Below are positions 16,418 through 26,662 of a DNA stretch of 64,000 bases, in pieces (the first letter of the stretch is position 1; the number at the start of each line of letters is the position of its first letter). The position numbers were made by a program, and so were the translations under genes. Origin of the DNA: Micromonospora violae (GTDB lineage Bacteria; Actinomycetota; Actinomycetes; Mycobacteriales; Micromonosporaceae); the NCBI RefSeq assembly GCF_004217135.1, contig NZ_SHKK01000001.1:4898001-4962000 (forward strand), in the 5' to 3' direction. Under the pieces are notes generated by a model. It saw only the letters and a list, made by a program, of their open reading frames with translations. It made no database searches and was not told the origin of the DNA.

Positions 16418-17746
16418 CTACCGCAGGAACCCTTCGTAGTTCCGCTGCATGAGTTGGCTCTCGATCTGCTTCACGGTCTCCAGACCGACGCCGACCATGA
16501 TGAGCACAGCGGTGCCGCCGAACGGGAAGTTCTGGTACTGCTGGTTGTCCAGCCAGATGAAGAAGAAGTTCGGCAGGATCGAGATGACACCCAGGTAGAT
16601 CGCGCCCGGCAGGGTGATCCGGCTGAGGATGAAGTCCAGGTAGTCGGCGGTCGGCTTGCCCGGCCGGATGCCCGGCACGAACCCGCCGTACTTCTTCATG
16701 TTGTCCGCGACCTCGGTCGGGTTGAACGTGATCGAGACGTAGAAGTACGTGAAGAAGATGATCAGCAGGAAGTAGACCGAGATGTAGATCGGGCTGCTCG
16801 GGTTGACCAGGTTGTTCTGGATCCACGCCTGCGTCTTGCCCGGGTCGGTCTGGTCGAAGAACTGCAGCGCCAGCTGCGGCAGGTAGAGCAGCGACGAGCC
16901 GAAGATGACCGGGATCACACCCGCCTGGTTCACCTTGAGCGGGATGTAGGTCGAGGTGCCGCCGTACATCCGCCGGCCGATCATCCGCTTGGCGTACTGC
17001 ACCGGGATCCGGCGCTGCGCCTGCTCGATGAAGGTGACCGCGGTGATGACCACCAGGACCAGCACGATGACCAGGGCGAACATGTCCCAGCCCTTGCTGG
17101 TCTTGATCTGCCAACCCTCGCTGGGCAGCCGCGCCGCGATCGAGGTGAAGATCAGGACGGACATGCCGTTGCCGACGCCACGGTCGGTGATCAGCTCACC
17201 GAGCCACATGACCATGCCGGTGCCGGCGGTCATCGTCATCACCAGGATGGACAGCGTCAGCCAGTCCGGGATGCCGGTGCCCGTCGGGATGATCGGGAAC
17301 TGGTCGCAGCGGTTCTGGAACAGCTGGCCCGAGCGGGCCAGGGCCACGAACGCCGACGCCTGCAGCACACCGAGGCCGAGGGTCAGGTAGCGCGTGTACT
17401 GGGTGATCTTCGCCTGACCGGCCTGGCCCTCCTTGCGGAGCTGCTCCAGGCGCGGGATCACGACGGTCAGCAGCTGCAGGATGATCGACGCGGTGATGTA
17501 GGGCATGATGCCCAGCGCGAAGACCGAGAGCTGGAGCAGCGCTCCGCCGGAGAAGAGGTTGAGAAGGTTCACCACCCCGGTGGTGTCACCCTGGATGGTG
17601 TCGAGGCACTTCTGCACGTTGCCGTACGAGACGCCCGGGCTGGGGAGCGTTGCACCCAGCCGGTAGACCGCAATGATGCCTACTGTGAACAGCAGCTTCT
17701 TGCGCAGGTCAGGCGTACGGAACGCACTGAGAAAGGCGGACAGCAA
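16418..17746 (-). CDS. secY: Protein translocase subunit SecY
   Basis: Channel subunit of the Sec translocase; 442 residues and about ten transmembrane helices. Signature stretches such as YRLGATLPSPGVSYG (TM1 to plug) and KRMIGRRMYGG in a cytoplasmic loop are present. The start is a rare TTG at 17746, chosen because a perfect AGGAGG (17753-17758) lies 6 bases before it and because MLSAFLSAFRTPDLRKK is the normal SecY beginning; codons upstream encode an implausible basic extension. It starts the secY-adk-map set, 233 bases after rplO. Confidence 0.97.
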   Translation of the reverse strand: MLSAFLSAFRTPDLRKKLLFTVGIIAVYRLGATLPSPGVSYGNVQKCLDTIQGDTTGVVNLLNLFSGGALLQLSVFALGIMPYITASIILQLLTVVIPRLEQLRKEGQAGQAKITQYTRYLTLGLGVLQASAFVALARSGQLFQNRCDQFPIIPTGTGIPDWLTLSILVMTMTAGTGMVMWLGELITDRGVGNGMSVLIFTSIAARLPSEGWQIKTSKGWDMFALVIVLVLVVITAVTFIEQAQRRIPVQYAKRMIGRRMYGGTSTYIPLKVNQAGVIPVIFGSSLLYLPQLALQFFDQTDPGKTQAWIQNNLVNPSSPIYISVYFLLIIFFTYFYVSITFNPTEVADNMKKYGGFVPGIRPGKPTADYLDFILSRITLPGAIYLGVISILPNFFFIWLDNQQYQNFPFGGTAVLIMVGVGLETVKQIESQLMQRNYEGFLR

Positions 17747-17925
17747 CTTCTTCCTCCTGCGCGAGGCGGGCCGCCGGTGATCCCTGGCGGGTCGGGGTGG
17801 ATCACGGGCGAGTGCCCGCATTCCATGGCTGGGATGGGACTCTAACAGCCTCACCCCGGTCCGGGCAGATGCGCCCGACTACATAAATCGATTCCGATGT
17901 TACCGGGCGCTCAGGCCCCAGGCAG

Positions 17926-17970
17926 ACCATGGCGCCCGCCAGTTGTTCTCAACTGGACGAGCGCCATGGT
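17926..17970 (-). terminator. Large stem-loop between rplO and secY
   Basis: The outer stem ACCATGGCGC/GCGCCATGGT is perfect over 10 bp. The inner stem CCAGTTG/CAACTGG has a 4-nt TTCT loop. It starts 10 bases after the rplO stop, so it could end the spc operon or act as an RNA processing site. TAGAGT at 17839-17844 (minus strand) may be the -10 box of a separate secY promoter (weak). Confidence 0.7.
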
Positions 17971-17979
17971 TCGTACGCC

Positions 17980-18423
17980 TTACAGCTCGGTGGCGGAGCC
18001 ACCGGCAGCGGCGATCTTCTCCTTGGCCGACGCACTGAACGCGTGCGCAGACACCTGGAGCGCCACACCGCCGAGGTCCCCGGTGCCGAGGACCTTGATC
18101 GGGTGACCCTTGCGGACCGCGCCGGACTCAACCAGCTCCAGCGGGCCGACCTGGCCACCGTTCGGGAACAGCTCAGCGAGTCGGTCCAGGTTGACCACCT
18201 GGAAGACCACCTTGAACTTGTTCTTGAAGCCCTTCATCTTCGGCAGGCGCATGTGGATGGGCATCTGCCCACCCTCGAACGCCGCCGAGATGTTCTTGCG
18301 GGCCTTGGAACCCTTGGTACCGCGACCAGCGGTCTTGCCCTTGGAACCCTCACCGCGACCCACACGGGTCTTCGCGGTCTTGGAACCGGGCGCCGGGCGC
18401 AGGTGGTGCACCTTGATCGTCAT
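17980..18423 (-). CDS. rplO: 50S ribosomal protein L15
   Basis: Late-assembly 23S rRNA-binding protein of 147 residues. The Gly-rich basic N-terminal region ([19 protein letters not shown]) and the [13 protein letters not shown] motif are typical. Its ATG overlaps the rpmD stop by 1 base (TAATG). It is the last gene of the spc operon before the stem-loop and secY. Confidence 0.98.
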   Translation of the reverse strand: MTIKVHHLRPAPGSKTAKTRVGRGEGSKGKTAGRGTKGSKARKNISAAFEGGQMPIHMRLPKMKGFKNKFKVVFQVVNLDRLAELFPNGGQVGPLELVESGAVRKGHPIKVLGTGDLGGVALQVSAHAFSASAKEKIAAAGGSATEL

Positions 18424-18605
18424 TACTCGACCTCCTCGACCTTCACGAGGTGGTTGACCGTGAAGATCATGCCGCGGATCTCGGGCCGGTCCTCCTTGAC
18501 CACCACGTCGTTGATCCGCTTGAGACCGAGCGAACGCAGCGAATCACGCTGGTTCTGCTTGGTCCCGATACCGGACCGGAGCTGGGTGACCTTCAGGCGT
18601 GCCAT
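18423..18605 (-). CDS. rpmD: 50S ribosomal protein L30
   Basis: A 60-residue ribosomal protein ([20 protein letters not shown]) with the ferredoxin-like fold of the family. It is squeezed between rpsE and rplO with single-base stop/start overlaps at both ends, so translation is coupled. Confidence 0.98.
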   Translation of the reverse strand: MARLKVTQLRSGIGTKQNQRDSLRSLGLKRINDVVVKEDRPEIRGMIFTVNHLVKVEEVE

Positions 18606-19219
18606 CAGGACGCCACCCCCGCCCGCGACGCCAGCATGGCGGCCGGCGCGACGTCCTCCACCGGCAGACCACGACGCGCCGCGACCTGCTCGGGGGACTC
18701 AAGCCCCTTCAGGGCCGCCACGGTGGCGTGCACGATGTTGATCGGGTTCGACGAGCCGAGGCTCTTGGAGAGCACGTCGTGGATCCCGGCGCACTCCAGC
18801 ACGGCACGCACCGGTCCACCGGCGATGACACCCGTACCGGCCGAGGCCGGCTTGAGCAGCACCACACCGGCAGCGTCCTCACCCGTCACCGGGTGCGGAA
18901 TCGACTGACCGATCCGCGGGACCTTGAAGAAGTGCTTCTTGGCCTCCTCGACACCCTTGGCGATGGCCGCGGGCACCTCCTTGGCCTTTCCGTAGCCCAC
19001 GCCGACCGTGCCGTCGCCGTCGCCCACGATCACCAGGGCGGTGAAGCTGAAGCGACGACCACCCTTCACGACCTTGGCGACGCGGTTGATCGCGACGACC
19101 CGCTCAAGGTGCGGGGTCTTCTCGACGGGCGCGTTTCCGCGGCCGCCCTCACGGCGGTTGTCGCGGCGACCACCCTCGTTGCCACCGGACCCGCCGCCAC
19201 GGCGCTGTTGACCTGGCAT
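18605..19219 (-). CDS. rpsE: 30S ribosomal protein S5
   Basis: S5 helps maintain decoding accuracy with S4. It has 204 residues. A Gly/Arg-rich N-terminal extension of about 35 residues ([14 protein letters not shown]) precedes the S5 domain ([20 protein letters not shown]). The C-terminal domain has the usual [18 protein letters not shown]. It follows rplR and overlaps rpmD by one base. Confidence 0.98.
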   Translation of the reverse strand: MPGQQRRGGGSGGNEGGRRDNRREGGRGNAPVEKTPHLERVVAINRVAKVVKGGRRFSFTALVIVGDGDGTVGVGYGKAKEVPAAIAKGVEEAKKHFFKVPRIGQSIPHPVTGEDAAGVVLLKPASAGTGVIAGGPVRAVLECAGIHDVLSKSLGSSNPINIVHATVAALKGLESPEQVAARRGLPVEDVAPAAMLASRAGVAS

Positions 19220-19252
19220 CAGCAGCCTTCCTTCTCTCTCGTGACGGGGTTG

Positions 19253-19642
19253 TTAGAACTCGAGCCCGGCTTCGCGGGCGGCGTCGGCAAGCGCGGCGAC
19301 TCGCCCCGCGTACCGGTTGCCACCGCGGTCGAAGACGACCTTGGAGACGCCGGCGGCCTTGGCCCGCTCGGCGAGCAGCGCGCCCACCTTGCCAGCCAGG
19401 GCGCTCTTGTCGCCCTCCGCACCGCGCAGCGAGGCGTCCAGGGTCGACGCCGACGCCAGGGTGTGACCCTTGGTGTCGTCGACGACCTGGGCGACCATGT
19501 GCCGCAGCGAGCGGGTGACGACCAGGCGCGGACGCTCGGCCGTACCGCTGACGTTCTTGCGGACGCGGAAGTGTCGACGCGCACGCCCAACGGCGCGCTT
19601 GGCGGCGACACCGCGGCGGCGCTTGAGCAGCGTGGCGCTCAC
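19253..19642 (-). CDS. rplR: 50S ribosomal protein L18
   Basis: A 129-residue protein that binds 5S rRNA together with L5. Motifs [15 protein letters not shown] and [13 protein letters not shown] are standard. The GTG start overlaps the rplF stop by 4 bases (GTGA). Confidence 0.98.
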   Translation of the reverse strand: MSATLLKRRRGVAAKRAVGRARRHFRVRKNVSGTAERPRLVVTRSLRHMVAQVVDDTKGHTLASASTLDASLRGAEGDKSALAGKVGALLAERAKAAGVSKVVFDRGGNRYAGRVAALADAAREAGLEF

Positions 19643-20181
19643 TTCTTACCTGCCTTTCCAGCCTTGCGGCGGATGACCTCGCCCTGGTACTTGACGCCCT
19701 TGCCCTTGTAGGGCTCCGGCGGGCGGATCTTCCGGATGTTGGCGGCGATCTCACCGACCTGCTGCTTGTCGATGCCAGCCACGTGGAACAGGGTCGGCCG
19801 CTCCACCGTGAAGGTGATGCCCGCCGGGGCGGACACGACCACCGGGTGCGAGAACCCGAGCGCGAACTCGAGGTCCGAACCCTTGGCGGTGACCCGGTAA
19901 CCGGTGCCGGCGATCTCCAGGCTCTTGCGGTAGCCCTCGGTGACCCCGACGATCATGTTGGCGATCAGCGTACGGCTCAGGCCGTGGAGTTCCTTGGCCT
20001 TGCGCTCGTCGTTCGGCCGGTTGACGCTCAGCTGCCCATCCTCGGCCCGCTCGATCGTGATCGGCTCGGCGAGGGTGTGCTCAAGCTGGCCCTTGGGCCC
20101 CTTGACCTTGACGGTTTGCCCGTCGATCGTGATATCGACGCCGGCTGGTACCGGGATCGACTTACGTCCAATTCGCGACAT
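19639..20181 (-). CDS. rplF: 50S ribosomal protein L6
   Basis: A 180-residue protein with two L6 repeats, near the factor-binding site. The ATG at 20181 ([15 protein letters not shown]) is the start; AGGT lies upstream and the longer frame is not conserved. The C-terminal [21 protein letters not shown] is canonical in two adjoining blocks. It lies between rpsH and rplR. Confidence 0.98.
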   Translation of the reverse strand: MSRIGRKSIPVPAGVDITIDGQTVKVKGPKGQLEHTLAEPITIERAEDGQLSVNRPNDERKAKELHGLSRTLIANMIVGVTEGYRKSLEIAGTGYRVTAKGSDLEFALGFSHPVVVSAPAGITFTVERPTLFHVAGIDKQQVGEIAANIRKIRPPEPYKGKGVKYQGEVIRRKAGKAGKK

Positions 20182-20197
20182 TTCTACCTGTCTCCCG

Positions 20198-20605
20198 TTA
20201 CCAGACGAAGGCGAGGACTTCCCCGCCAACACTCCGCTTGCGGGCCTGCCGGTCGGTCAGCAGCCCCTGGGACGTCGAAATGATCGCCACGCCCAGCCCA
20301 CCGAGCACCCGTGGGAGCCCGTCCGACTTGGCGTACACCCGGAGACCGGGCTTGGACACGCGCTTGATGCCGGCCAGGCTCCGCTCGCGGTTCTGGCCGT
20401 ACTTCAGCTCGACGACCAGTCGCTTGCCGACGGCGCCCTCCTCGGGCTCCTCGACCGACCAGGTGGCGATGTAACCCTCGGCCTTCAAGACCTCGGCGAT
20501 GTTCGCCTTGATCTTGGAGTAGGGCATCTTCACCTGATCGTGGTACGCCTGGTTGGCGTTACGCAGACGCGTGAGCATGTCTGCGATCGGGTCGGTCATC
20601 GTCAT
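20198..20605 (-). CDS. rpsH: 30S ribosomal protein S8
   Basis: A 135-residue primary 16S rRNA binder; in E. coli it also regulates the spc operon. It starts [20 protein letters not shown]. The ATG at 20605 is used, and a second ATG two codons later is equally possible. The C-terminal [14 protein letters not shown] box is conserved. A short gap separates it from rplF. Confidence 0.97.
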   Translation of the reverse strand: MTMTDPIADMLTRLRNANQAYHDQVKMPYSKIKANIAEVLKAEGYIATWSVEEPEEGAVGKRLVVELKYGQNRERSLAGIKRVSKPGLRVYAKSDGLPRVLGGLGVAIISTSQGLLTDRQARKRSVGGEVLAFVW

Positions 20606-20721
20606 GGATTTCGTCAGCCTTTCTCGCCGGGGTTCCCGGGGCATCAGCCCCGGGCCTACGGCGAAGAGCAATACCTAATCGGTGCAGGAGTTCCCAGCCG
20701 ACGGCCGGGACGCGGTCGCCC

Positions 20722-20907
20722 TTACCAGGAAGCCTTGGACACGCCCGGCAGCTCACCGCGGTGAGCCATCTCCCGGATGCAGACCCGGCAGAGCCCGAAC
20801 TTGCGGTAGACCGCCTTCGGACGCCCGCACCGCTGGCAGCGGGTGTACGCGCGAACCGAGAACTTCGGCTTCGCGGCCGCCTTGATGATCAGCGCCTTCT
20901 TGGCCAT
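20722..20907 (-). CDS. rpsZ: 30S ribosomal protein S14, zinc type
   Basis: A 61-residue type Z S14 with two CxxC pairs (CQRCGRP and CRVC) binding zinc. The short length separates it from the roughly 100-residue zinc-free paralogue made under zinc starvation in many actinobacteria. It begins 1 base after the rplE stop region and precedes rpsH. Confidence 0.98.
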   Translation of the reverse strand: MAKKALIIKAAAKPKFSVRAYTRCQRCGRPKAVYRKFGLCRVCIREMAHRGELPGVSKASW

Positions 20908-20908
20908 C

Positions 20909-21475
20909 TCAGTTCTCCTTGAACGGGAAGCCCAGGAGCTTGAGCAGCGCCCGGCCCTCGTCGTCGGTCGTGGCGGTCGTAACCACCGTGATGTCCATGC
21001 CCCGCTGCCGATCGATCTTGTCCTGGTCGATCTCGTGGAACACCGACTGCTCGGTCAGACCGAACGTGTAGTTGCCGTGCCCGTCCAGCTTGCGCCCGTC
21101 CAAGCCGCGGAAGTCGCGGATACGCGGCAGCGCGATGGAGAGCAGCCGGTCCAGGAACTCCCACATCCGGTCGCCACGAAGGGTGACCTTCGCGCCGATC
21201 GGCATGCCCTCGCGGAGCTTGAACTGCGCGATGGACTTGGTCGCCCGCCGCACCTGCGGCTTCTGGCCGGTGATCGTGGCGAGGTCGCGGACCGCACCAT
21301 CGATCAGCTTGGCGTCGCGAGCAGCCTCGCCGACACCCATGTTGACGACGATCTTGACCAGCCGCGGCACCTGCATGGGGTTGCCGTAGCTGTGCTGCTC
21401 ACGCAGCTGGGCCACGATCTCGTTGCGGTACCGCTCCTTGAGGCGCGGCAGGGTCTTTTCGGTAGCCGTGGTCAT
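20909..21475 (-). CDS. rplE: 50S ribosomal protein L5
   Basis: Binds 5S rRNA and forms bridge B1b with S13. It has 188 residues from the ATG at 21475 ([20 protein letters not shown]); a GTG one codon upstream overlaps the rplX stop by 4 bases and is an alternative. The motif [20 protein letters not shown] closes the protein. It is coupled to rplX. Confidence 0.97.
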   Translation of the reverse strand: MTTATEKTLPRLKERYRNEIVAQLREQHSYGNPMQVPRLVKIVVNMGVGEAARDAKLIDGAVRDLATITGQKPQVRRATKSIAQFKLREGMPIGAKVTLRGDRMWEFLDRLLSIALPRIRDFRGLDGRKLDGHGNYTFGLTEQSVFHEIDQDKIDRQRGMDITVVTTATTDDEGRALLKLLGFPFKEN

Positions 21476-21795
21476 CACAGGTCCTTACCGGTGCTACGCG
21501 CGATGCGGACCTTCTGGCCGTTGTCGTCGATCCGGTAACCGACGCGGGTCGGCTTGCCGTCGGAGTCCAGGACCTGCACGTTCGAGACGTGGATCGGGGC
21601 CTCCTGAGTGACGATGCCGCCGGTCTTGGCGCCACGCTGGGTGGTGCTGATGCGGGTGTGCTTCTTGACCCGGTTCACGCCCTCGACCAGGACCTTGTCC
21701 TGCCGCGGGTAGGCCGCAATGACCTTGCCCTTGGCACCCTTGTCCTTGCCGGCGATGACGACGACCGTGTCGCCCTTCTTGACCTTCACGGTCAC
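21475..21795 (-). CDS. rplX: 50S ribosomal protein L24
   Basis: An assembly-initiator protein of 106 residues with an N-terminal KOW motif ([20 protein letters not shown]). The GTG at 21795 is the start: GGAGG (21801-21805) is 5 bases upstream and the codon overlaps the rplN stop as GTGA. The frame continues open upstream but without L24 similarity. Confidence 0.98.
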   Translation of the reverse strand: MTVKVKKGDTVVVIAGKDKGAKGKVIAAYPRQDKVLVEGVNRVKKHTRISTTQRGAKTGGIVTQEAPIHVSNVQVLDSDGKPTRVGYRIDDNGQKVRIARSTGKDL

Positions 21796-22160
21796 AACAC
21801 CTCCGGCGCGAGGGAAATAATCTTCATGAACCGCTTGTCCCGCAGCTCCCGGCCCACCGGGCCGAAGATACGGGTTCCACGCGGGTCCCCGCCGTCCTTG
21901 ATGATGACGGCGGCGTTCTCGTCGAAGCGGATGTACGAGCCATCCGGACGGCGCTTCTCCTTGGCCGTGCGAACGACGACCGCCTTGACGACGTCGCCCT
22001 TCTTCACACCGGCACCCGGGATGGCGTCCTTGACCGTGGCCACGATGACGTCGCCGATGCTCGCGTAGCGCCGACCCGAGCCACCGAGAACCCGGATGCA
22101 CAGGATCTCCCGAGCACCCGTGTTGTCGGCGACGCGCAGTCGCGACTCCTGCTGAATCAC
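21792..22160 (-). CDS. rplN: 50S ribosomal protein L14
   Basis: A 122-residue protein ([20 protein letters not shown]), exactly the family length. It interacts with L19 and contacts 16S rRNA helix 44. It starts the spc operon; a 97-base gap separates it from rpsQ of the S10 operon. Confidence 0.99.
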   Translation of the reverse strand: MIQQESRLRVADNTGAREILCIRVLGGSGRRYASIGDVIVATVKDAIPGAGVKKGDVVKAVVVRTAKEKRRPDGSYIRFDENAAVIIKDGGDPRGTRIFGPVGRELRDKRFMKIISLAPEVL

Positions 22161-22257
22161 GTCTATCTCCTATGTCTGCCGGTTCTCCGGCCGCCGTAGC
22201 GGCCGGAGCCTGGCGGAACCAACGCCCGACGCAACGCCGGGCGAGCTCGAGCCTTCG

Positions 22258-22536
22258 CTACTTGGCCTTTTCCAGGATCTCCACGATCCGCCAACGCTTG
22301 GTGGCGCTCAGCGGCCGGGTCTCCATGATGAGAACCCGGTCACCGGTGCCAGCGGCGTTCTGCTCGTCGTGCACCTTCAGCTTGCTCGTACGACGCATGA
22401 TCTTGCCGTACAGCGCGTGCCGAACCCGGTCCTCGACCTCGACCACGACGGTCTTGTCCATCTTGTCGCTGACCACCAGGCCCTCACGGACCTTGCGGCG
22501 GGACCGCGCGGCGGCGGTGGCGGTCTCTTCGGTCAT
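22258..22536 (-). CDS. rpsQ: 30S ribosomal protein S17
   Basis: A 92-residue primary 16S rRNA binder with an OB fold. The motif [23 protein letters not shown] is split over two conserved strands. The ATG overlaps the rpmC stop by 4 bases (ATGA). It is the last gene of the S10 operon. Confidence 0.98.
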   Translation of the reverse strand: MTEETATAAARSRRKVREGLVVSDKMDKTVVVEVEDRVRHALYGKIMRRTSKLKVHDEQNAAGTGDRVLIMETRPLSATKRWRIVEILEKAK

Positions 22537-22769
22537 GATGCAGTCACCTCAGTCGGCGCGGCCGAGAGCCCCAGCTCGCGCTCGCGCATGATCGTGTAGA
22601 TCCGGGCGATCTCCCGACGGATGACCTGCAACCGCCGGTTGTTGTCCAGCTGCCCGGTTGCGGCCTGCACGCGGAGGTTGAACAGCTCCGCCTTGGCCTC
22701 CCGCAGCTTCGTGACCAGCTCCTCCTCGGAGAGCTCACGCAGCTCGGTCGCCTTAACGCCCGCTGCCAT
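22533..22769 (-). CDS. rpmC: 50S ribosomal protein L29
   Basis: A 78-residue coiled-coil protein at the tunnel exit ([20 protein letters not shown]). Its start overlaps the rplP stop by one base and its stop overlaps rpsQ by four. The short extra C-terminal tail after RERELG is common in actinobacteria. Confidence 0.98.
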   Translation of the reverse strand: MAAGVKATELRELSEEELVTKLREAKAELFNLRVQAATGQLDNNRRLQVIRREIARIYTIMRERELGLSAAPTEVTAS

Positions 22770-23194
22770 CAGGATTCACCCACTTCGCGCGTAACAATGC
22801 GGCACTTCATCGGGAGCTTGTGGATCGCGCGACGCATGGCCTCTCGCGCGATCTGCTCGTTGGGGAAGGACATCTCGAAGAGAACCCGCCCCGGCTTGAC
22901 GTTGGCGACCCACCACTCGGGCGAACCCTTGCCGGAACCCATCCGGGTCTCGGCAGGCTTCTTGGTGAGGGCCTGGTCCGGGAAGATCGTGATCCAGACC
23001 TTGCCACCACGCTTGATGTGGCGAGTCATCGCGATACGTGCCGACTCGATCTGCCGGTTCGTCACGTACGCCGGCTCGAGAGCCTGGATCCCGAACTCGC
23101 CGAACACCACCCGGTTACCACCCTTGGACGCGCCACTGCGGTCCGGGTGGTGCGGCTTGCGGAAGCCCTTCGGGGGCTTGCGCGGCATCAGCAT
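22769..23194 (-). CDS. rplP: 50S ribosomal protein L16
   Basis: A 141-residue protein that contacts the A-site tRNA elbow. The start [20 protein letters not shown] is used; an internal ATG two codons later is possible. The [19 protein letters not shown] motif is conserved. It lies 3 bases after rpsC. Confidence 0.98.
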
Positions 23195-23197
23195 CTG

Positions 23198-24067
23198 TCA
23201 GCCCTCCTGCTGCGTTTCTGCCGGAGCAGCAGTGGCGGCGACAGCTGCGCTGTCGACCGGCTCGCCGCTCGGCGTCTCGGCCTGCTGCGCGATGGTGGTC
23301 GCAGCAGCCCGGCCGGCCTCGGTGCCACCAGCCGTGGTGCCGGACGAACCCGACCGGCCACGGCGCGGACGCTCGGGACGGTCGCCGCGCTCACCACGAC
23401 GCGGGCGGGACGGACCGGCCTCGGCCGGAGCCTCCCGGCCCGGGACGGCGTCGCCCTTGTAGATCCAGACCTTCACACCGATCCGACCGAACGTGGTACG
23501 GGCCTCGAAGAAGCCGTACTCGATGTTGGCCCGCAGCGTGTGCAGCGGAACCCGGCCCTCACGGTAGAACTCGGTGCGGCTCATCTCGGCGCCGCCGAGG
23601 CGACCCGAAACCTGAACCCGGATGCCCTTGCAGACCGGGTTCTTCATCGCCGACTGCATGGCCTTGCGCATCGCCCGACGGAAGCTGACCCGGCTGGACA
23701 GCTGCTCGGCCACGCCCTGCGCGACCAGCTGAGCGTCCGACTCGGGGTTCTTCACCTCGATGATGTTCAGCTGAACCTGCTTGCCGGTGAGCTTCTCCAG
23801 CTCGCCGCGGATCCGGTCGGCCTCCGCACCCTTACGGCCGATGACAATGCCCGGCCGGGCGGTGTGGATGTCGACGCGGACCCGGTCGCGGGTGCGCTCG
23901 ATGTCGACCTTGGAAATCCCGGCACGCTCGAGGCCCTTGGACATCATGCGGCGGATCTTGACATCCTCGCCGATGTAGTCCTTGTAGAGCTTGTCCGCGA
24001 ACCAGCGTGACTTCCAGTCGGTCGAGATGCCGAGCCGGAACCCAGTGGGGTGAACCTTCTGACCCAT
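23198..24067 (-). CDS. rpsC: 30S ribosomal protein S3
   Basis: S3 is at the mRNA entry channel. It has 289 residues. The N-terminal [20 protein letters not shown], the KH domain with [19 protein letters not shown] and the S3 C-domain are present. A low-complexity tail of about 75 residues ([20 protein letters not shown], then Ala/Glu-rich) extends beyond the E. coli length, as in other actinobacteria. It is joined to rplV by a one-base overlap. Confidence 0.98.
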   Translation of the reverse strand: MGQKVHPTGFRLGISTDWKSRWFADKLYKDYIGEDVKIRRMMSKGLERAGISKVDIERTRDRVRVDIHTARPGIVIGRKGAEADRIRGELEKLTGKQVQLNIIEVKNPESDAQLVAQGVAEQLSSRVSFRRAMRKAMQSAMKNPVCKGIRVQVSGRLGGAEMSRTEFYREGRVPLHTLRANIEYGFFEARTTFGRIGVKVWIYKGDAVPGREAPAEAGPSRPRRGERGDRPERPRRGRSGSSGTTAGGTEAGRAAATTIAQQAETPSGEPVDSAAVAATAAPAETQQEG

Positions 24068-24525
24068 TACTCGGCGTCCTCCGTCTTGCTCTGCGCTTCG
24101 GCCGGTGCGGCCTCCGTGGCCGGGGCGGCCTTCTTCGCCGCGGCCTTCCTCGGCGCTGCCGGCGCGACCGCTTCGACCGCCACGGTGATGTGGCAGGTGC
24201 GCTTGCGGATTCGGTACGCCCGACCCTGCGCCCGCGGCTGGAACCGCTTCATCGTCGGGCCCTCGTCCACGAAGGCCTCGCTGACGAGCAGCGCGTCGGG
24301 GTCCAGCCGCTCGTTGTTCTCCGCGTTGGCGATCGCGCTAGCGAGCACCTTGTACACCTGCTCGCTCGCAGCCTGCGGCGCGAACTGCAGCACCGTGAGC
24401 GCCTCCTTCGCGGGCAGGCCGCGGACGAGGTTGACCACCCGGCGCGCCTTCATCGGCGAGATGCGCACGTGCCGCGCAACCGCCCGCGCGCCCGGAAGCA
24501 CCGGAGCGTCGCCCTTTCCTGGCAT
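24067..24525 (-). CDS. rplV: 50S ribosomal protein L22
   Basis: A 152-residue protein lining the exit tunnel with its beta-hairpin ([18 protein letters not shown]). The core covers residues 15-122. A 30-residue Ala/Lys/Glu tail follows. The loop carries no obvious macrolide-resistance insertion. It lies between rpsS and rpsC. Confidence 0.98.
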   Translation of the reverse strand: MPGKGDAPVLPGARAVARHVRISPMKARRVVNLVRGLPAKEALTVLQFAPQAASEQVYKVLASAIANAENNERLDPDALLVSEAFVDEGPTMKRFQPRAQGRAYRIRKRTCHITVAVEAVAPAAPRKAAAKKAAPATEAAPAEAQSKTEDAE

Positions 24526-24566
24526 CGCTGTAACCCCTTGTTCCCTCTATCCGTATGCCCGCGGCG

Positions 24567-24848
24567 TCAGCGCCGACGGCTCTTCCGGTCGTCCTTCTCG
24601 TGACCCTTGAACGTGCGGGTCAGCGCGAACTCGCCGAGCTTGTGCCCGACCATCGCCTCGGTCACGAACACCGGGACGTGCTTGCGTCCGTCATGCACGG
24701 CGATCGTGTGCCCCAGCATCTCCGGGATGATCGTCGAGCGCCGCGACCAGGTCTTGATCACGTTCTTGGAGCCCTTGTCGTTCTGAACTTCCACCTTCTT
24801 GAGCAGGTGGTCGTCGACGAACGGGCCCTTCTTCAGGCTGCGAGGCAT
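24567..24848 (-). CDS. rpsS: 30S ribosomal protein S19
   Basis: A 93-residue head protein ([20 protein letters not shown]) that forms a complex with S13. The motifs [21 protein letters not shown] and FALTRTF are canonical. It follows rplB by 12 bases. Confidence 0.99.
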   Translation of the reverse strand: MPRSLKKGPFVDDHLLKKVEVQNDKGSKNVIKTWSRRSTIIPEMLGHTIAVHDGRKHVPVFVTEAMVGHKLGEFALTRTFKGHEKDDRKSRRR

Positions 24849-24860
24849 GTCTTATCTCCC

Positions 24861-25700
24861 TCAGCCGCGCTTACGCGTGGCGTAGCGGCGGCGGACGATC
24901 AGCCGGTCACTCGGCTGGCCCTTACGGCGGGTGCGGCCCTCGGGCTTACCCTGCGGGTTGACCGGGTGGCGACCACCGGAGGTCTTACCCTCACCACCAC
25001 CGTGCGGGTGGTCGACCGGGTTCATGGCGACACCACGGACGGTCGGGCGCTTGCCCTTCCACCGCATCCGGCCGGCCTTACCCCAGTTGATGTTCGACTG
25101 GTCGGCGTTGCCGATCTCGCCGATGCTGGCGCGGCAGCGGACATCCACCCGCCGGATCTCACCGGACGGCATGCGCAGGGTCGCGTACGCGCCCTCGCGG
25201 CCGAGCAGCTGGATGCCGACGCCTGCGGAACGGGCCAGCTTGGCGCCGCCGCCCGGACGCAGCTCCACGTTGTGGATCGTGGTACCGACCGGGATGTTGC
25301 GCAGCGGCAGGTTGTTACCCGGCTTGATGTCGGCGCCCGGACCGGACTCGACGCGGTCGCCCTGCTTCATGTCCTTCGGCGCGATGATGTACCGCTTCTC
25401 GCCGTCGGCGTAGTGCAGCAGCGCGATGCGCGCCGTGCGGTTCGGGTCGTACTCGATGTGAGCGACCTTCGCCGGCACGCCGTCCTTGTCGACCCGCTTG
25501 AAGTCGATCAGACGGTACTGGCGCTTGTGACCGCCACCGTGGTGCCGCGTGGTGATCCGGCCGTGGGCGTTACGCCCGCCCTTCTTCGGCAACGGAGCCA
25601 GCAGCGACTTCTCCGGCGTGGACCGGGTGATCTCGGCGAAGTCAGCGACACTCGAGCCACGTCGGCCCGGCGTCGTCGGCTTGTACTTACGGATAGCCAT
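24861..25700 (-). CDS. rplB: 50S ribosomal protein L2
   Basis: One of the most conserved 23S rRNA binders, needed for peptidyl transferase assembly. It has 279 residues. [20 protein letters not shown] opens the protein, and the essential His region [20 protein letters not shown] is intact. It lies between rplW and rpsS in the S10 operon. Confidence 0.99.
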   Translation of the reverse strand: MAIRKYKPTTPGRRGSSVADFAEITRSTPEKSLLAPLPKKGGRNAHGRITTRHHGGGHKRQYRLIDFKRVDKDGVPAKVAHIEYDPNRTARIALLHYADGEKRYIIAPKDMKQGDRVESGPGADIKPGNNLPLRNIPVGTTIHNVELRPGGGAKLARSAGVGIQLLGREGAYATLRMPSGEIRRVDVRCRASIGEIGNADQSNINWGKAGRMRWKGKRPTVRGVAMNPVDHPHGGGEGKTSGGRHPVNPQGKPEGRTRRKGQPSDRLIVRRRYATRKRG

Positions 25701-25712
25701 TGTCTACACCCC

Positions 25713-26015
25713 TCAGCTGACCGGGCCGCCGAAGGCCTCGATGCGGTCACCGTCAGCCAGCTTCACGATCGCCCGCTTGGTCGCCTTGCGCTGACCGAAG
25801 CCGGTCTTGGTGCGCTTGCGCTTCCCCTGGCGGTTGAGCGTGTTGACCGTCAGGACGCGGACGTTGAAGATCTGCTGGATAGCGATCTTGATCTCGGTCT
25901 TGTTCGCGTCCGGGTGCACCAGGAAGGTGTACCAGTTCCGGTTCAGCTCGCTGTAGCTCTTCTCCGAGACGACCGGCGCCACGATGATGTCGCGCGGGTC
26001 GGCGATGGTGCTCAC
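25713..26015 (-). CDS. rplW: 50S ribosomal protein L23
   Basis: A 100-residue tunnel-exit protein that docks trigger factor and [23 protein letters not shown] opens it. The GTG start overlaps the rplD stop by four bases (GTGA), so the two are coupled. Confidence 0.98.
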   Translation of the reverse strand: MSTIADPRDIIVAPVVSEKSYSELNRNWYTFLVHPDANKTEIKIAIQQIFNVRVLTVNTLNRQGKRKRTKTGFGQRKATKRAIVKLADGDRIEAFGGPVS

Positions 26016-26662
26016 TTGCCACCCTCCTCGGTGGTCTCGGCGGGCACGCCCAGGAATTCGTCCAGGGCGTCCTTGGTGAAGACCACGTCGTCGGCCACCA
26101 GCACGTCGTACGTGTTCAGCTGGCCGGACTCGATCAGGTGCACCCGCGGCTCGTTGCGCAGCGACACCCAGTTCAGCTCGTCGGTGCTGCTCAGCACGAC
26201 CAGGACCCGACGGGCCTCGGTGAGCTTGGTCAGCGTGGCCAGGGCCGCCTTGGTCGACGGCTTCTCGCCCGAGACGAACGCCTCGACGACGTGCACCTGC
26301 CCGGCGCGGGCCCGGTCGGAGAGGGCACCCCGCAGAGCGGCGGCCTTCATCTTCTTCGGGGTCCGCTGGCTGTAGTCGCGCGGCACGGGACCGTGCACGA
26401 CGCCACCGCCGGCGAACTGCGGCGCGCGGATCGAGCCCTGCCGGGCGCGACCGGTGCCCTTCTGCTTGTACGGCTTCTTGCCGCCACCGGCGACCTCGCC
26501 GCGGGTCTTGGCCTTGTGCGTGCCCTGTCGGGCCGCCGCGAGCTGGGCCACCACGACCTGGTGCATCAGCGCGACGTTGGCCTGCACGTCGAAGATGTCC
26601 TCCGGCAGCTCGACCGAGCCGCTGGTGGTGCCTTCGACGGTGCGCACGTCAACGGTGGTCAC
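26012..26662 (-). CDS. rplD: 50S ribosomal protein L4
   Basis: A 216-residue assembly protein with a tunnel-lining loop ([20 protein letters not shown]), a basic region where macrolide resistance mutations occur in other bacteria; here it has the usual sequence. The GTG start overlaps the rplC stop (GTGA). In E. coli L4 represses the S10 operon; whether it does so here is unknown. Confidence 0.98.
   Translation of the reverse strand: MTTVDVRTVEGTTSGSVELPEDIFDVQANVALMHQVVVAQLAAARQGTHKAKTRGEVAGGGKKPYKQKGTGRARQGSIRAPQFAGGGVVHGPVPRDYSQRTPKKMKAAALRGALSDRARAGQVHVVEAFVSGEKPSTKAALATLTKLTEARRVLVVLSSTDELNWVSLRNEPRVHLIESGQLNTYDVLVADDVVFTKDALDEFLGVPAETTEEGGK

Noticed and set aside
14801..17845. A 1014-codon plus-strand frame opposite map, adk and secY.
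   Set aside because: Antisense shadow of three essential genes; no ribosome binding site and no recognisable domain.
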